From: Mesorhizobium sp. 65-26
GTDB lineage: Bacteria > Pseudomonadota > Alphaproteobacteria > Rhizobiales > Rhizobiaceae
DNA length: 64,000 nt
Assembly (NCBI GenBank): GCA_001899205.1
Contig: MKVL01000035.1
Location: forward strand, 62,001-126,000
Direction of reading: 5' to 3'
A model generated the notes under the pieces. It had not been told where the DNA came from, searched no databases, and was given only the letters and a program-made list of their open reading frames with translations. Below, one piece after another: positions 34,580-43,940 of the stretch (position 1 is its first letter; the number at the start of each line of letters is the position of its first letter). Position numbers and translations under genes: made by a program.

Positions 34580-36334
34580 TTGCAGCCTTTCACGCCTGCC
34601 GCCCCCGCAGTGCGCGAGACCTTGGAGCGACTGCTTGCCAGCGAAACGTTCGGTCGGTCCGAACGTGCGCGTAAACTGCTCCGCTATCTTGTCGAGCGAG
34701 AGCAGGCCGGCGAAGCGGACAGGCTCAAGGGCTCCTCCATCGCCATGGACGTGTTCGGTAAGGACGGCGATTTCGATCCGTCGACCGACGCGGTCGTGCG
34801 GGTGCAGGCCGGGCGGCTGCGGGAACTTCTCCAGCAGTATTTCGCCAATGAAGGCATAGCCGAGCCGCTGCGCATTGCCATTCCGCGCGGCGGCTATGTC
34901 CCCGCCTATGAACTCAACGCCATCCGTCTTCCCGAGGGGCGGGCGGAGCACATCGACCCGTCCGAGCCGTTGCCTGTCACGGAAGAAGCGGCCGCGGCCC
35001 AGGCGGCGCCATCGCCGGCGACCGCGCCCGTTCCTTCCGTGGTGCGGCAGTTGCAACTGTTCTGGCTGGCGATCGCGCTGGTCGTCGGCATGCTTGCCGT
35101 CCTTATCCTGCGGCAGGGCAGCGGCACGCTGCTGGCGGGAGGCGATGCTCCCTCCAGCGTGGAGACGGCCGGGGCCACGGGAAGCATTGCGCCTTCATCA
35201 AGCGAGTCGCTACCGCAGGCCTATATCGTCGTGAAGGCAAGTGGCGATGGCGCCGGACGTGTCGCGGCCTCGCTGCGGGCCGGGCTGAGCGCCTTCGACA
35301 CCATCGACTTCATCGGCCGCGACGCGGTGAAGGCCGCCAATCCGGCGACCGACGCCACGAGTTTCCTTTTCGACGTGTTGCCGGGACCCGCTACCGGAGA
35401 CATCACCATCGAAATCCAGAGCGTCGGCACCGGACGGGTGCTGCTGTCGCGCAACCTGACGCCGTCCGACAGCGCGCCCGACGCTGTCGAGGACAGCATC
35501 GCCAGCCTCTTGAGTTCGGCACTGCCTGCCTCGGGCGCGATCTACAGCTACATCGAGCAGGGCAACCTCGAAACCGGCCTCACCAGGTGCCTGCTCCTGA
35601 ACGACAAGTACTATCTCGACCAGAATGCCAAGACGCATCTGGCCGCCTACCGCTGCCTCGAGGACCTGGCCGCTCACGACGCGAAATCCTCGCTGGTCTA
35701 CTCAGAGCTGGCGTCGCTGCACCTGGAGGCGATCACGGACCATTACGCCTATCCGCCGGATCCGACGATCGAGAAGGCGATGATGTACGCCCATCGCGGC
35801 GTGCAGATGGGGCCGACCAGCCCCTACGCCCACCGTACCTACGGCTACATCAACTCGCGCCTCGGCAACCCGGACGAAGCAATCCGCTGGATGCGCAAGG
35901 CCTACGAACTCAACCCTTACGATCTCGCCATGGCCGCGGGTTACGGCTACGGCCTGATCTTCGCCGGCAAATATGCCGAGGGCACGCCGATCATGGCCCA
36001 TGCTGTAGAGGCCTCCAGCGGGCATCCGACATGGTGGGATTTCGGTCTCTTCGCCGGGGAGTTCATGCTGGGCGACATGGGCAAGGCCATGGCCGCCAGC
36101 ATCGCGCTCAGAACCACCGACACCAAGTCGCATTATCTCGCGGCGCGCCTGATCAGCGCCAAGGCCGTTGGCCAGGAAAGGCTGGCAACCAGGCTGCTGA
36201 GCGAGCTCAACACCAAATTTCCGAAGTTCGTCGCCGATCCGCGCGCGACCTTCGTCGAAAGGCGCTATCCGGCCGACCTGACCAACCGGCTTGTTGAAGC
36301 CCTGCGCGCTGCCGGGCTTGGCAACCCGAGCTGA
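34580..36334 (+). CDS. Membrane-anchored TPR protein with an N-terminal regulator-like domain
   Basis: A 584-residue protein (TTG start at 34580, AGAGGA upstream). The N-terminal 110 residues carry a conserved pattern (FGRSERARKLLRYLVE, then AMDVFGKDGDFDPSTDAVVRVQAGRLRELLQQYF and IPRGGYVPAY as landmarks) found in front of adenylate-cyclase-like and TPR proteins in several phyla, probably a DNA- or partner-binding domain. A single membrane span is near residues 158-178. TPR-like repeats follow from about residue 380 (HRTYGYINSRLGNPDEAIRW). It could couple an outside signal to a cytoplasmic response. No enzymatic domain is visible. Confidence 0.8.
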   Translation: MQPFTPAAPAVRETLERLLASETFGRSERARKLLRYLVEREQAGEADRLKGSSIAMDVFGKDGDFDPSTDAVVRVQAGRLRELLQQYFANEGIAEPLRIAIPRGGYVPAYELNAIRLPEGRAEHIDPSEPLPVTEEAAAAQAAPSPATAPVPSVVRQLQLFWLAIALVVGMLAVLILRQGSGTLLAGGDAPSSVETAGATGSIAPSSSESLPQAYIVVKASGDGAGRVAASLRAGLSAFDTIDFIGRDAVKAANPATDATSFLFDVLPGPATGDITIEIQSVGTGRVLLSRNLTPSDSAPDAVEDSIASLLSSALPASGAIYSYIEQGNLETGLTRCLLLNDKYYLDQNAKTHLAAYRCLEDLAAHDAKSSLVYSELASLHLEAITDHYAYPPDPTIEKAMMYAHRGVQMGPTSPYAHRTYGYINSRLGNPDEAIRWMRKAYELNPYDLAMAAGYGYGLIFAGKYAEGTPIMAHAVEASSGHPTWWDFGLFAGEFMLGDMGKAMAASIALRTTDTKSHYLAARLISAKAVGQERLATRLLSELNTKFPKFVADPRATFVERRYPADLTNRLVEALRAAGLGNPS

Positions 36335-36438
36335 CCACCAGGCGCTGCCGATCGCGAAAATTTTACTGGCGATACCGATGTACAAGGAGCAATCCAGCCA
36401 CATTTGGTGTCGTCCGGTAGTAAAGTTATTTCATCTTC

Positions 36439-37239
36439 ATGACTTCATCACTCCATGCCGTCGAACAGGGCGGTGGCTCGAAGGCCGTGGTCCTGTTGCA
36501 CGGTTTCGGCGGGTCGCACGCAGCCTGGAACGATGTCGCGCTTTCCCTGGCAACAGGAACGCGCGTGCTTGCCTATGATCTGCCGGGCCACGGGCGCTCG
36601 CTGGATTTCCCGAATGCCGGGCCGGTAAAGCTGGCGGCTACCGCCGTGCTTGCCGATCTCGCAGCGCGCCGGATAAGGCGCGTTCATCTGGTTGGGCATT
36701 CGATGGGCGGCGCCGTCGCCACGTTGATGGCGCTGATCGAACCGGCGAGGGTCGCGTCGCTGACCCTGATCGCGCCCGGCGGTTTCGGGCCCGAGATCAA
36801 CGGCCCGTTGCTTCGCCGTTTCGCTGCCGCCACCGACAAATCCGAAATCAGGGCCAGCCTCGCGTCCATGGCGGTTCCGCTAAGCCCACCTTCGGACAGG
36901 AGCGTCGCGACGCTCGTCGGCTTGCGGGCACGCCCCGGCCAGACACGCAAGCTGGTCGAGATTGCCGCCGCCATAACCAGGGACGATCGCCAGGGCGTCA
37001 TTCCGCGCGAACGGCTCGAGCTCCTGGACATGCCGGTGATGGTGCTGTGGGGAACCGACGATCCGGTGCTGCCCGTCACGCAGGCGGACGACCTGCCAAC
37101 GCATTTCCACCTGCATCATGTCCTGGCCGCCGGGCACATGCTGGTCGAGGAGGCGCCTGACCTTGTCGCCGAGGCCATCCGTCGCAACATGAAGCGCCGC
37201 CGGCGCCCCTCGCGGGCAAGGCTCGCAGCGGCCAGCTGA
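36439..37239 (+). CDS. Alpha/beta hydrolase
   Basis: A 266-residue hydrolase with the nucleophile elbow GHSMGGAVA (Ser near residue 88), an acid in LWGTDDPVLP near residue 205, and the catalytic His in LAAGHMLVEEAP near residue 233; an oxyanion HGFGGS segment is at residues 21-26. It resembles the acetyltransferase-associated or haloperoxidase-like hydrolases. Substrate unknown. ATG 36439 is used; there is no strong Shine-Dalgarno. Confidence 0.88.
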   Translation: MTSSLHAVEQGGGSKAVVLLHGFGGSHAAWNDVALSLATGTRVLAYDLPGHGRSLDFPNAGPVKLAATAVLADLAARRIRRVHLVGHSMGGAVATLMALIEPARVASLTLIAPGGFGPEINGPLLRRFAAATDKSEIRASLASMAVPLSPPSDRSVATLVGLRARPGQTRKLVEIAAAITRDDRQGVIPRERLELLDMPVMVLWGTDDPVLPVTQADDLPTHFHLHHVLAAGHMLVEEAPDLVAEAIRRNMKRRRRPSRARLAAAS

Positions 37240-37373
37240 CAGCCTCCAGCCGGTTCGGCGCGACCTCATGCCCTGGCTCTACCCGGCGACGAGCCCGCCG
37301 GCATTTTTCCACGACATCCGGCGCTGCCCCTTCTTTGGCGGAATCCTTCCGTATCGAAGCCAGCGACCCTATG

Positions 37374-37388
37374 TTAACCCGCTGCTAA
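37374..37388 (+). promoter_or_regulatory. Possible CtrA box
   Basis: TTAACCCGCTGCTAA fits the CtrA consensus TTAA-N7-TTAA with one mismatch. It lies 15 bases upstream of the next ATG (37404). Since ctrA itself lies 11 kb away in this window, CtrA regulation of the downstream gene is plausible but unproven. Confidence 0.4.
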
Positions 37389-37403
37389 CCAAGGCGTGAG
37401 GCA

Positions 37404-38027
37404 ATGCCCATGAAGGACACAGCCGAGAAGACATCCGATCCGTCGCGAAAGCTGGCCGATGCCGTCCGCGACGTGAAGAACGCCTTCGCCGACCGCGACG
37501 ACGTGGTTGTCGACCTGCGCGAGGCGCACCGCATGCGGCTGGAGCTGCTGGCCGGCGAACTGGCGCCGGTCTTTGCCGACGTGCCGACCGACATGGACAA
37601 TTTCGACTTCGCCATTTCCTCGGGCCTCCAGCCGCGGCTCTGGATCGATGCCGTCGCCCATGTCGCGATGGGACGCGACCGCCGCACCTACCGATTTCTC
37701 AGGGACACGCGCATCGGCCGCGTCGTGCTGGCCGAATCGACCGACATGAAGGTCGTTGCGGACCAGGTGACGCGCTACGTGGCCGAGCGCATCGTCGAAC
37801 GCCAGCGCATGATGGAGGGCGGCGCCGAACCCGCGGCGGCCGGCACGCATCGCCCGGCCGTGCCGGAAGCCGAGCCACCCTTGCGGGCCGCCGAACCCGG
37901 CGCGACCTGGCTGGCGATCCTGTCCGGGCTCGGGCTGATCGCCGCCGGCGCCTTCGCCGGGCTGGCGGTCTCGCTGGTGCTGTTCTGGGACCGCATCGTC
38001 GCGATGCTTCCGGCCCTCAGGCAGTAA
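37404..38027 (+). CDS. Hypothetical protein with C-terminal membrane segment
   Basis: A 207-residue protein. The N-terminal 140 residues are soluble and charged, with a helical Arg/Glu-rich stretch near residues 120-138. A Pro/Ala-rich linker and then one strongly hydrophobic segment (about residues 170-200, WLAILSGLGLIAAGAFAG) follow, suggesting a tail anchor. Family not recognised. Its last 11 bases overlap the 3' end of the convergent phosphoesterase gene. A CtrA-like box lies just upstream. Confidence 0.75.
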   Translation: MPMKDTAEKTSDPSRKLADAVRDVKNAFADRDDVVVDLREAHRMRLELLAGELAPVFADVPTDMDNFDFAISSGLQPRLWIDAVAHVAMGRDRRTYRFLRDTRIGRVVLAESTDMKVVADQVTRYVAERIVERQRMMEGGAEPAAAGTHRPAVPEAEPPLRAAEPGATWLAILSGLGLIAAGAFAGLAVSLVLFWDRIVAMLPALRQ

Positions 38028-38940
38028 CCAGATCGCCTGCCACGCCGAGTTCCAGCGTCTCCAGATCGGTCGGCTGGGTAGCGGGGCCGGTCAGGCCGCG
38101 CCGCGTCAGCGTGATGCGCCAGTTGGCCGGGTCGCCGTCTATCCCGAGCAGGTTGTACTGCGCCGCCGGATGCTTGCCGCCCGGCGCCTGCCCGGCGGCG
38201 GCGACGCCGACCACGGGAATCGTGGCGTCACGCCCATCCATCAGGGAAAGCGTCGGCAGGTGCGAGTGACCGTGCAGGATGAGTTCCGCGCCATGCCGGC
38301 GCATCAGCTTGGCGAAGCGGTCGATACCGAACAGGCGCTTGTGCTGCGGGACGGCGCCGCGCAAGGGCGGGTGATGGATCATGACGACCCGGAAAAGGCC
38401 GCGCCCGGCGGTCGCGTCGAGCATACGCCCCAACCGTTTCGCCTGCCCTTCCATGAAGAAGCCGTTGGCCATGAACGGCGCGGTCGCCCGCGCCGTCGAG
38501 ACGCCGATCAGAGCCACCTTGCCGCGCACCCGCAGATAGGGAAACGAATTGCGATCGACCGGGCTGTTGACACCGTCGCCCGTCATCCACGCCGCCCAGG
38601 CCCGGCATGCCTTGTCGAGCGCGCCCGGCACGTAGGCGTCGTGATTGCCCGGCACCACCGAGACGTCTTCCGGCGGCCCCAGCGTTTCCAGCCAGTGCCT
38701 GGCCATTTCGATCTCGCCGTCCAATGCCAGGTTGACGAGATCGCCGGTGACCGCGATGTGGTCCGGCGCGCTCGCCTTGATGTCCGCGACGATGGTGTCG
38801 ATCACGGCGTCGTGCATGTGGCGACGCCGGTTGCGCTGCCAGTTGACGTAGCCGACCACGCGCTTGGAGGCGAGATCGCGATAGGTTACATCCGGAAGCG
38901 GCCCCAGATGGACATCGGAAATATGCGCGAGCCTGAACAT
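38017..38940 (-). CDS. Metallophosphoesterase
   Basis: A 307-residue calcineurin-like phosphoesterase with all the usual metal-site blocks: HISDVHLG near residue 6, VTGDLVN near residue 65, VVPGNHDAY near residue 96, MIHHPPL near residue 185, and LHGHSHLP near residue 223. The start at 38940 follows GAAGAGGG at a good distance. Likely a cyclic-nucleotide or other phosphodiester hydrolase; the substrate is not evident. It overlaps the convergent gene by 11 bases. Confidence 0.93.
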   Translation of the reverse strand: MFRLAHISDVHLGPLPDVTYRDLASKRVVGYVNWQRNRRRHMHDAVIDTIVADIKASAPDHIAVTGDLVNLALDGEIEMARHWLETLGPPEDVSVVPGNHDAYVPGALDKACRAWAAWMTGDGVNSPVDRNSFPYLRVRGKVALIGVSTARATAPFMANGFFMEGQAKRLGRMLDATAGRGLFRVVMIHHPPLRGAVPQHKRLFGIDRFAKLMRRHGAELILHGHSHLPTLSLMDGRDATIPVVGVAAAGQAPGGKHPAAQYNLLGIDGDPANWRITLTRRGLTGPATQPTDLETLELGVAGDLVTA

Positions 38941-39008
38941 GCCCTCTTCATAGGCGAGGCGATCCCGGCTTTCCACTCACCGTTTGCTGTCCATGCGCGG
39001 AACGGCGA

Positions 39009-39512
39009 ATGACCGGCGGTTCCGATCCGGATCAGGCATTGCGCCAGACGGGCTGGCCCGGACTGCGGGGAAGGCTGTTCCATTTATACTTCATGCTGCG
39101 CCGACCGATGACACTCGGCGTGCGTGGGCTCGTCCACGACGCCGCGTCGAATTCGATCTTCCTCATCCGCCACACCTATGTCCCGGGCTGGCAATTGCCG
39201 GGCGGCGGCGTCGAGGTCGGCGAGACGATGGCCCTTTCGCTTGAGCGCGAGCTCGCCGAGGAGGGCAACATCGTGCTGACCGCGCCGCCGGTGCTGAAGT
39301 CGATGCACTTCAACCGCCGCGCCAGCCGGCGCGACCATGTCGGGCTCTATCTGATCGAGCATTTCCGCCAGACGGCTCCGAAACTGGCTGACCACGAGAT
39401 CGCCGAGGCCGGTTTCTTTCCGCTCGACAGGCTTCCCGAAGGCACGACGCCGGCGACGCTGCGCAGGATCGCCGAGGTTTTTGAAGGCCAGGAGGCTTCG
39501 GCCTACTGGTAG
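39009..39512 (+). CDS. Nudix hydrolase
   Basis: A 167-residue Nudix protein. The Nudix box reads GGGVEVGETMALSLERELAEEGNI. It keeps the catalytic Glu residues (REL-x-EE), but the near-terminal Gly of the consensus is Asn. Preceded by WQLPGGG. It may hydrolyse a nucleoside diphosphate derivative. It stands divergent from the phosphoesterase (68-base gap). Confidence 0.88.
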   Translation: MTGGSDPDQALRQTGWPGLRGRLFHLYFMLRRPMTLGVRGLVHDAASNSIFLIRHTYVPGWQLPGGGVEVGETMALSLERELAEEGNIVLTAPPVLKSMHFNRRASRRDHVGLYLIEHFRQTAPKLADHEIAEAGFFPLDRLPEGTTPATLRRIAEVFEGQEASAYW

Positions 39513-39589
39513 GTTTCGGGTTTGGTGTTAGGAAGGTGCCGACACTATCCGGTGAGCGATAGTCTCGGGCTTTCGAGCAAGGAGGATGA

Positions 39590-40576
39590 TCACGCCGTCC
39601 CGAACCTGCTCCGATCATGTGGCGCGGCGTAGTCGAGTTCCGGCCCGACCGGCACGATGCCCGTGGGGTTGAGCGTTTTGTGGCTGCCGTAATAATGCGC
39701 CTTGATGTGGTGCATGTTCACCGTGCCGGCCACGCCCGGCACCTGGTAGAGATCGCGCAGATAGTTCGACAGGTTCGGATAGTCGGCGATGCGGCGCAGA
39801 TTGCATTTGAAGTGCCCGACATAGACCGGATCGAAACGCGCCAGCGTCGTGAACAGCCGCCAGTCGGCCTCGGTGATGCGCCCGCCGAGTAGATAGCGCT
39901 GTCCGGAAAGCCGCTGCTCGACCGTGTCCAGCGCCGCGAAAAGCTCGCTGAAGGCCTGCTCGTAGGCCGCCTGCGTCGTGGCGAAGCCGGCGCGGTAGAC
40001 GCCGTTGTTGATGGCGGGATAGACCAGCGCGTTGATCGCGTCGATGTCGCCGCGCAGGTCCTCGGGATAGAAATCCAGGCCGGCGTCGCCCCATTCGTCG
40101 AAGGCCGAGTTCAGCATGCGGATGATCTCGGACGATTCGTTGTTGACGATCGTCTTCTCCTTCTTGTCCCACAGCACCGGCACCGTCACCCGGCCTGAAT
40201 AGGCCGGATCGGCCATGGTGTAGATCTGGTGCAGGAAGTCGAGGCCGTAGAGCGTGTCGCCGGTGGCGCCGTCGTCGGTTCTGAAGGTCCAGCCATGCTC
40301 ACCCATGAAATGGTGCACGACCGACACGGAGATGATGTCCTCGAGCTTCTTCAGCTTGCGCAAGATCAAGGTGCGATGCGCCCACGGGCAGGCAAGCGAA
40401 ACATAGAGGTGATAGCGGCCGGGTTCGGCCTTGAAGCCACGCTGGCGCCCTTCGACCGGGGCGCCGTCACGCGTCACCCAGTCGCGCCATTGCGACTGCG
40501 AGCGGACGAATGCGCCGCCGCTTTTGCTGGTATCGTACCAGCGGTCCTGCCATTTGCCTTCGACCAGCAATCCCAT
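39590..40576 (-). CDS. Glutathionyl-hydroquinone reductase-like GST (YqjG/ECM4 family)
   Basis: A 328-residue xi-class glutathione transferase. Hallmarks: the catalytic CPWAHR motif (Cys63), the upstream YHLYVSLACPW segment, and the conserved VPVLWDKKEKTIVNNESSEIIRML. It reduces glutathionyl-hydroquinones in the cytoplasm. The start at 40576 (MGLLVEGKW) matches the family start; upstream in-frame residues are not supported. Confidence 0.93.
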   Translation of the reverse strand: MGLLVEGKWQDRWYDTSKSGGAFVRSQSQWRDWVTRDGAPVEGRQRGFKAEPGRYHLYVSLACPWAHRTLILRKLKKLEDIISVSVVHHFMGEHGWTFRTDDGATGDTLYGLDFLHQIYTMADPAYSGRVTVPVLWDKKEKTIVNNESSEIIRMLNSAFDEWGDAGLDFYPEDLRGDIDAINALVYPAINNGVYRAGFATTQAAYEQAFSELFAALDTVEQRLSGQRYLLGGRITEADWRLFTTLARFDPVYVGHFKCNLRRIADYPNLSNYLRDLYQVPGVAGTVNMHHIKAHYYGSHKTLNPTGIVPVGPELDYAAPHDRSRFGTA

Positions 40577-40846
40577 GATCCGTCTCCAGTGCTTCGCCAC
40601 CCATGTAGGGCGAGACCGCGCCGCGCGGAAATCGCCAGGGGTTGAACAGATCGTCACCTTGGGGCCGGTACTTGTGAAAGGGCCGATTGCAGCGACCGGA
40701 AATTGATGCTAGCGGACGATCCGCATGTTCGACTTTGCCTTGATCCGGTTCGACCGACGACGAAAGGACGCCCGCGCCTAGAAAGCGCTGACTGGCGAAC
40801 GCCGCCGCATGCGGCACCCTTCCTCGTCTACCGGAACGCGACGACC

Positions 40847-41437
40847 ATGAGCCTTGCCGACGTAAAGCACCCTGCCGATGTGAAACATCCGGCCAACATA
40901 AAACCCCTGGCCGATGTGCTGTATCTGCCGGAGGATCCGGCGCACGATCCTGAAATCGAAGCCATCAACGACGAAGCCTTCGGCCCCGGCCGTTTCGTGC
41001 TGGCCGCCTACAAGATTCGCGAATCCGGCGGGCATGACCGCTCGATGTCCTTTGTCGCGGTCAAGGACGGCACGGTTATCGCCTCGGTGCGCATGACGCG
41101 CATTGCCGCCGGCGCCGGCCGCGCCATCATGCTGGGACCGCTCGCTGTTCGACCCGCCTACAAGAATCTCGGCATCGGCCGGCGGCTCGTCGCGATCGCG
41201 CTGGAGGCAGCGGCCAAGGCGGGAGCGCCCGCCGTCATGCTGGTCGGCGACGAACCTTACTACGGGCCGCTCGGTTTCAAGAAGATCCCCCGCGGACAGC
41301 TTGCCATGCCACGCCCCGTCGATTTCGACCGCCTGTTGGCGCACGAGATCGTGCCGGGCGCCGTGGCAAGGCTGACCGGCGAGGTTTGCCATGCCAGCCA
41401 GGCGCGCGTGGCCGCCCATCTTCCGGCGATGGCCTGA
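40847..41437 (+). CDS. GNAT-family N-acetyltransferase
   Basis: A 196-residue acetyltransferase of the YhbS-like GNAT type. The acetyl-CoA loop is [16 protein letters not shown] (near residues 104-119), followed by [17 protein letters not shown]. The N-terminus contains a short tandem repeat of a six-residue unit ([21 protein letters not shown]), probably a local DNA duplication. The start in this region is uncertain: ATG 40847 has only a weak Shine-Dalgarno. Confidence 0.85.
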   Translation: MSLADVKHPADVKHPANIKPLADVLYLPEDPAHDPEIEAINDEAFGPGRFVLAAYKIRESGGHDRSMSFVAVKDGTVIASVRMTRIAAGAGRAIMLGPLAVRPAYKNLGIGRRLVAIALEAAAKAGAPAVMLVGDEPYYGPLGFKKIPRGQLAMPRPVDFDRLLAHEIVPGAVARLTGEVCHASQARVAAHLPAMA

Positions 41438-41504
41438 CCGTTCGAATGCTGCTATGCCGGCCACGGCATATCGCCGCCCAAGCCACGCGCAGGAGAACGA
41501 TGAC

Positions 41505-42266
41505 ATGAACCCCAACGGCCAGATAGCGATCGTCACCGGCGGCGGCTCCGGCCTTGGCGAGGCTACCGCCCGCGCGCTCGCCGCGAAGGGCGCCCGGCTA
41601 GCCATTCTCGACGTCGGCATCGAGCGCGCCGCCAAGGTTGCCGAAGAGATCGGCGGCATCGCCGTGCGCTGCGACGTCTCGAGCGCCGAAAGCGCGGAAG
41701 CCGCAATCGCTGAGGTGGCCGGGAAGCTTGGCGCCCCCCGCATCCTGGTCAACTGCGCCGGCATCGCCATCGGCGTCAAGACGATCGGCAAGGATGGGCC
41801 GCATCCGCTCGACCAGTACCGCAAGGTGATCGAGGTCAACCTCATCGGCACATTCAACATGATCCGCCTGGTCGCGGATCACGCCGCGAAGCTGCAGCCT
41901 CTCGAAGGCGGCGAGCGCGGCGTCATCGTCAACACCGCCTCGGTCGCCGCTTATGACGGCCAGATCGGCCAGGCGGCCTATTCCTCGTCCAAGGGCGGCG
42001 TCGTCGGCATGACGCTGCCGGTGGCGCGCGATCTCGCCCGTTCGGGCATCCGCGTCTGCACGATCGCGCCCGGCATCTTCAAGACGCCGATGATGGCGGC
42101 GATGCCGCAGGAAGTGCAGGATTCACTCGGCGCTGCCGTGCCGTTCCCGCCGCGCCTCGGCGAGCCCTCGGAATATGCGGCCCTTGCCCTGCACATCGTC
42201 GAGAACCAGATGCTGAATGGCGAGACCATCCGCCTCGACGGCGCCATCCGCATGGCGCCGAAATAG
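41505..42266 (+). CDS. SDR-family 3-hydroxyacyl-CoA dehydrogenase-like protein
   Basis: A 253-residue short-chain dehydrogenase similar to type-2 3-hydroxyacyl-CoA dehydrogenases: [12 protein letters not shown] near residue 11, NCAG near residue 84, catalytic [15 protein letters not shown] and YSSSKGG. An AGGAGAA Shine-Dalgarno precedes ATG 41505. Likely NAD-dependent and active on acyl-CoA or steroid-like alcohols. It follows the GNAT gene by 67 bases on the same strand. Confidence 0.92.
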   Translation: MNPNGQIAIVTGGGSGLGEATARALAAKGARLAILDVGIERAAKVAEEIGGIAVRCDVSSAESAEAAIAEVAGKLGAPRILVNCAGIAIGVKTIGKDGPHPLDQYRKVIEVNLIGTFNMIRLVADHAAKLQPLEGGERGVIVNTASVAAYDGQIGQAAYSSSKGGVVGMTLPVARDLARSGIRVCTIAPGIFKTPMMAAMPQEVQDSLGAAVPFPPRLGEPSEYAALALHIVENQMLNGETIRLDGAIRMAPK

Positions 42267-42329
42267 GTTGGCGCCACTATTGCCGGCATGCGCCGGCGAA
42301 CGGGCCTTGCAAAACAGGGCGGTCACGGA

Positions 42330-42356
42330 ATAAGTGGATTATAATATTCCACTTAT
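42330..42356. promoter_or_regulatory. 27-bp inverted repeat in the HugZ-like gene promoter
   Basis: The arms ATAAGTGGA (42330-42338) and TCCACTTAT (42348-42356) are exact inverted repeats around a 9-base AT-only spacer, ending 10 bases upstream of the GTG start. It is probably an operator overlapping the promoter. Because the downstream gene belongs to a haem-utilisation family, an iron- or haem-responsive regulator is a reasonable guess, though the motif is not an obvious Irr or RirA box. Confidence 0.55.
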
Positions 42357-42366
42357 AGCCAGATAG

Positions 42367-43137
42367 GTGAATGCCTTGGACGACCGCAAGAAGGACGTGA
42401 TCCGCGAGACCGATGCCGCAGCGGTCAGGCTGGCGCGCACGCTGCTGCGCGGCGCGCGCTTCGGCGCGCTGGCCGCGATCGAACGCGACACCGGCTGGCC
42501 GCTCGCCAGCCGGGTGGGCGTCGCGACCGACATCGACGGCACGCCCCTCATCCTGGTGTCGATGCTGTCGGCCCACACCGGCGCGATCCTTGCCGAGCCG
42601 CGCTGCTCGCTGCTGGTCGGCGAACCCGGCAAGGGCGATGCGCTGGCGCATCCGCGCATGACGATCCTCTGCCACGCGAAGCGGCTGGAACGCGGATCGG
42701 ACGATCATGCCCGCGCCGAACGCCGCTACCTCAATCGCAATCCCAAGGCCACGCTCTATGCCGGCTTGGGCGATTTCTCGCTGTTCCGGCTGGAACCCGA
42801 GCGCGCCAGCCTCAACGGCGGCTTCGGCAAGGCCTATGCACTCACCAGCGCCGACCTTGTCACGCAAGGGCCGGTGGTGGCGGAACTCGCGGCCAGCGAG
42901 CAATCGGCGCTCGACCACATGAACGCCGAACATCTCGATGCGGTCGCCGTCTATGCCCGTCACTTCGCCAAAGCTTCAGGCGGTGGCTGGACCCTCACCG
43001 GCTTCGACGCCGATGGCATGGATCTGGTGGCGGGCGACGAGGTCTGCCGCGTCTTTTTCGCCGAGCCGCTGAAAAGCGCTCGCGAACTGCGCCCCATCCT
43101 GGTCGACATGGCCAAGGCCGGGCGCGCGGCAACATAG
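42367..43137 (+). CDS. HugZ-like protein (pyridoxamine-oxidase fold plus DUF2470)
   Basis: A 256-residue protein with an N-terminal split-barrel flavin-reductase-like domain (about residues 15-150, SRVGVATDIDGTPLILVSMLS) and a C-terminal DUF2470 domain (about residues 170-250, SALDHMNAEHLDAVAVYARHF). Members of this HugZ group bind or degrade haem; others are uncharacterised. A GTG at 42367 is the likely start; TTG 42376 is the alternative. An ATG at 42371 is out of frame. It lies directly behind a strong inverted repeat. Confidence 0.85.
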   Translation: MNALDDRKKDVIRETDAAAVRLARTLLRGARFGALAAIERDTGWPLASRVGVATDIDGTPLILVSMLSAHTGAILAEPRCSLLVGEPGKGDALAHPRMTILCHAKRLERGSDDHARAERRYLNRNPKATLYAGLGDFSLFRLEPERASLNGGFGKAYALTSADLVTQGPVVAELAASEQSALDHMNAEHLDAVAVYARHFAKASGGGWTLTGFDADGMDLVAGDEVCRVFFAEPLKSARELRPILVDMAKAGRAAT

Positions 43138-43418
43138 GTCAAGGCCCAGGCCACGAAAACGCCGTGGCAAACGGGTCTCGAGGCTCGGCTCGAGCCCGCA
43201 AACGATCAGACGAGACGGCCGCTCTGACGGCCTTGCGAGCGGCGCATAGGCCCTGGCCCATCATTCATCCTGCGACCGCTCAAACGAATGCTTGAGATTT
43301 AAGCGAAATGCTCTACCCTTTTCCACGCTGCGTTGAATCATCGACGTGGATCAAGTTGTGGAATCCGAACGCTATTTGCCCCCATGGCGCCGGAGCGAGA
43401 AGGACATATGGGGGATCG

Positions 43419-43757
43419 ATGGTCTCTGAGAAGCTAATCGCAAACGCCGAATCGGCTGCCGCCTTCCTGACGCTGATGGGCAATGAGAAGCGGCTTTTGA
43501 TCATGAGCTATCTTGCCGAGGGCGAAATGTCCGTCGGCGCCATCGCCGACAAGGTGATGCTCAGCCAATCCGCCCTTTCGCAGCACCTGGCCAAGTTGCG
43601 TGCGCTCGACCTCGTGGACACCCGCCGCGATCGTCAGATGATCTACTATTCCTGCAAATCTCCGGCCGTCTACGAATTGCTGTCCATGCTCGACGGCATT
43701 TTCGGCGAAGTGAACCTGCCGCAGATGGCCTATCGCCTGCGCCAGGCCGGTGCCTGA
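43419..43757 (+). CDS. NolR-like ArsR-family transcriptional regulator
   Basis: A 112-residue winged-helix protein. The HTH region VGAIADKVMLSQSALSQHL and the wing DTRRDRQMIYYS closely resemble NolR of Sinorhizobium, which represses nodulation and other genes. No Cys cluster for metal sensing is present. The ATG at 43419 follows GGGGG. It is transcribed alone. Calling it the true NolR orthologue needs tree evidence. Confidence 0.85.
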   Translation: MVSEKLIANAESAAAFLTLMGNEKRLLIMSYLAEGEMSVGAIADKVMLSQSALSQHLAKLRALDLVDTRRDRQMIYYSCKSPAVYELLSMLDGIFGEVNLPQMAYRLRQAGA

Positions 43758-43796
43758 GCGCGGTAGAGCCGTACAGCATTCATAGAATCGCTAAAC

Positions 43797-43865
43797 AGCT
43801 CTATCTTATTGTTTTTACGCAATTCCGGACGGAAAACCGTTACACACTTTTCCTGGAATTGCTCT
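43797..43865. repeat. Imperfect palindromic intergenic element
   Basis: GCAATTCC (43819-43826) and GGAATTGC (43855-43862) form the outer arms, with GGAAAAC and TTTTCC inside; a TTGTTTTTACG stretch borders the left side. I recognise this as one of the frequent Rhizobiales intergenic sequences. It follows the NolR-like gene by 39 bases. Confidence 0.65.
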
Positions 43866-43940
43866 AACCCGCAGCGTCGAACCCAGGCACCAATGACGCG
43901 TCCGTTCCTGCCGCTCCCATGACGCGGCAGGACATCCGCT

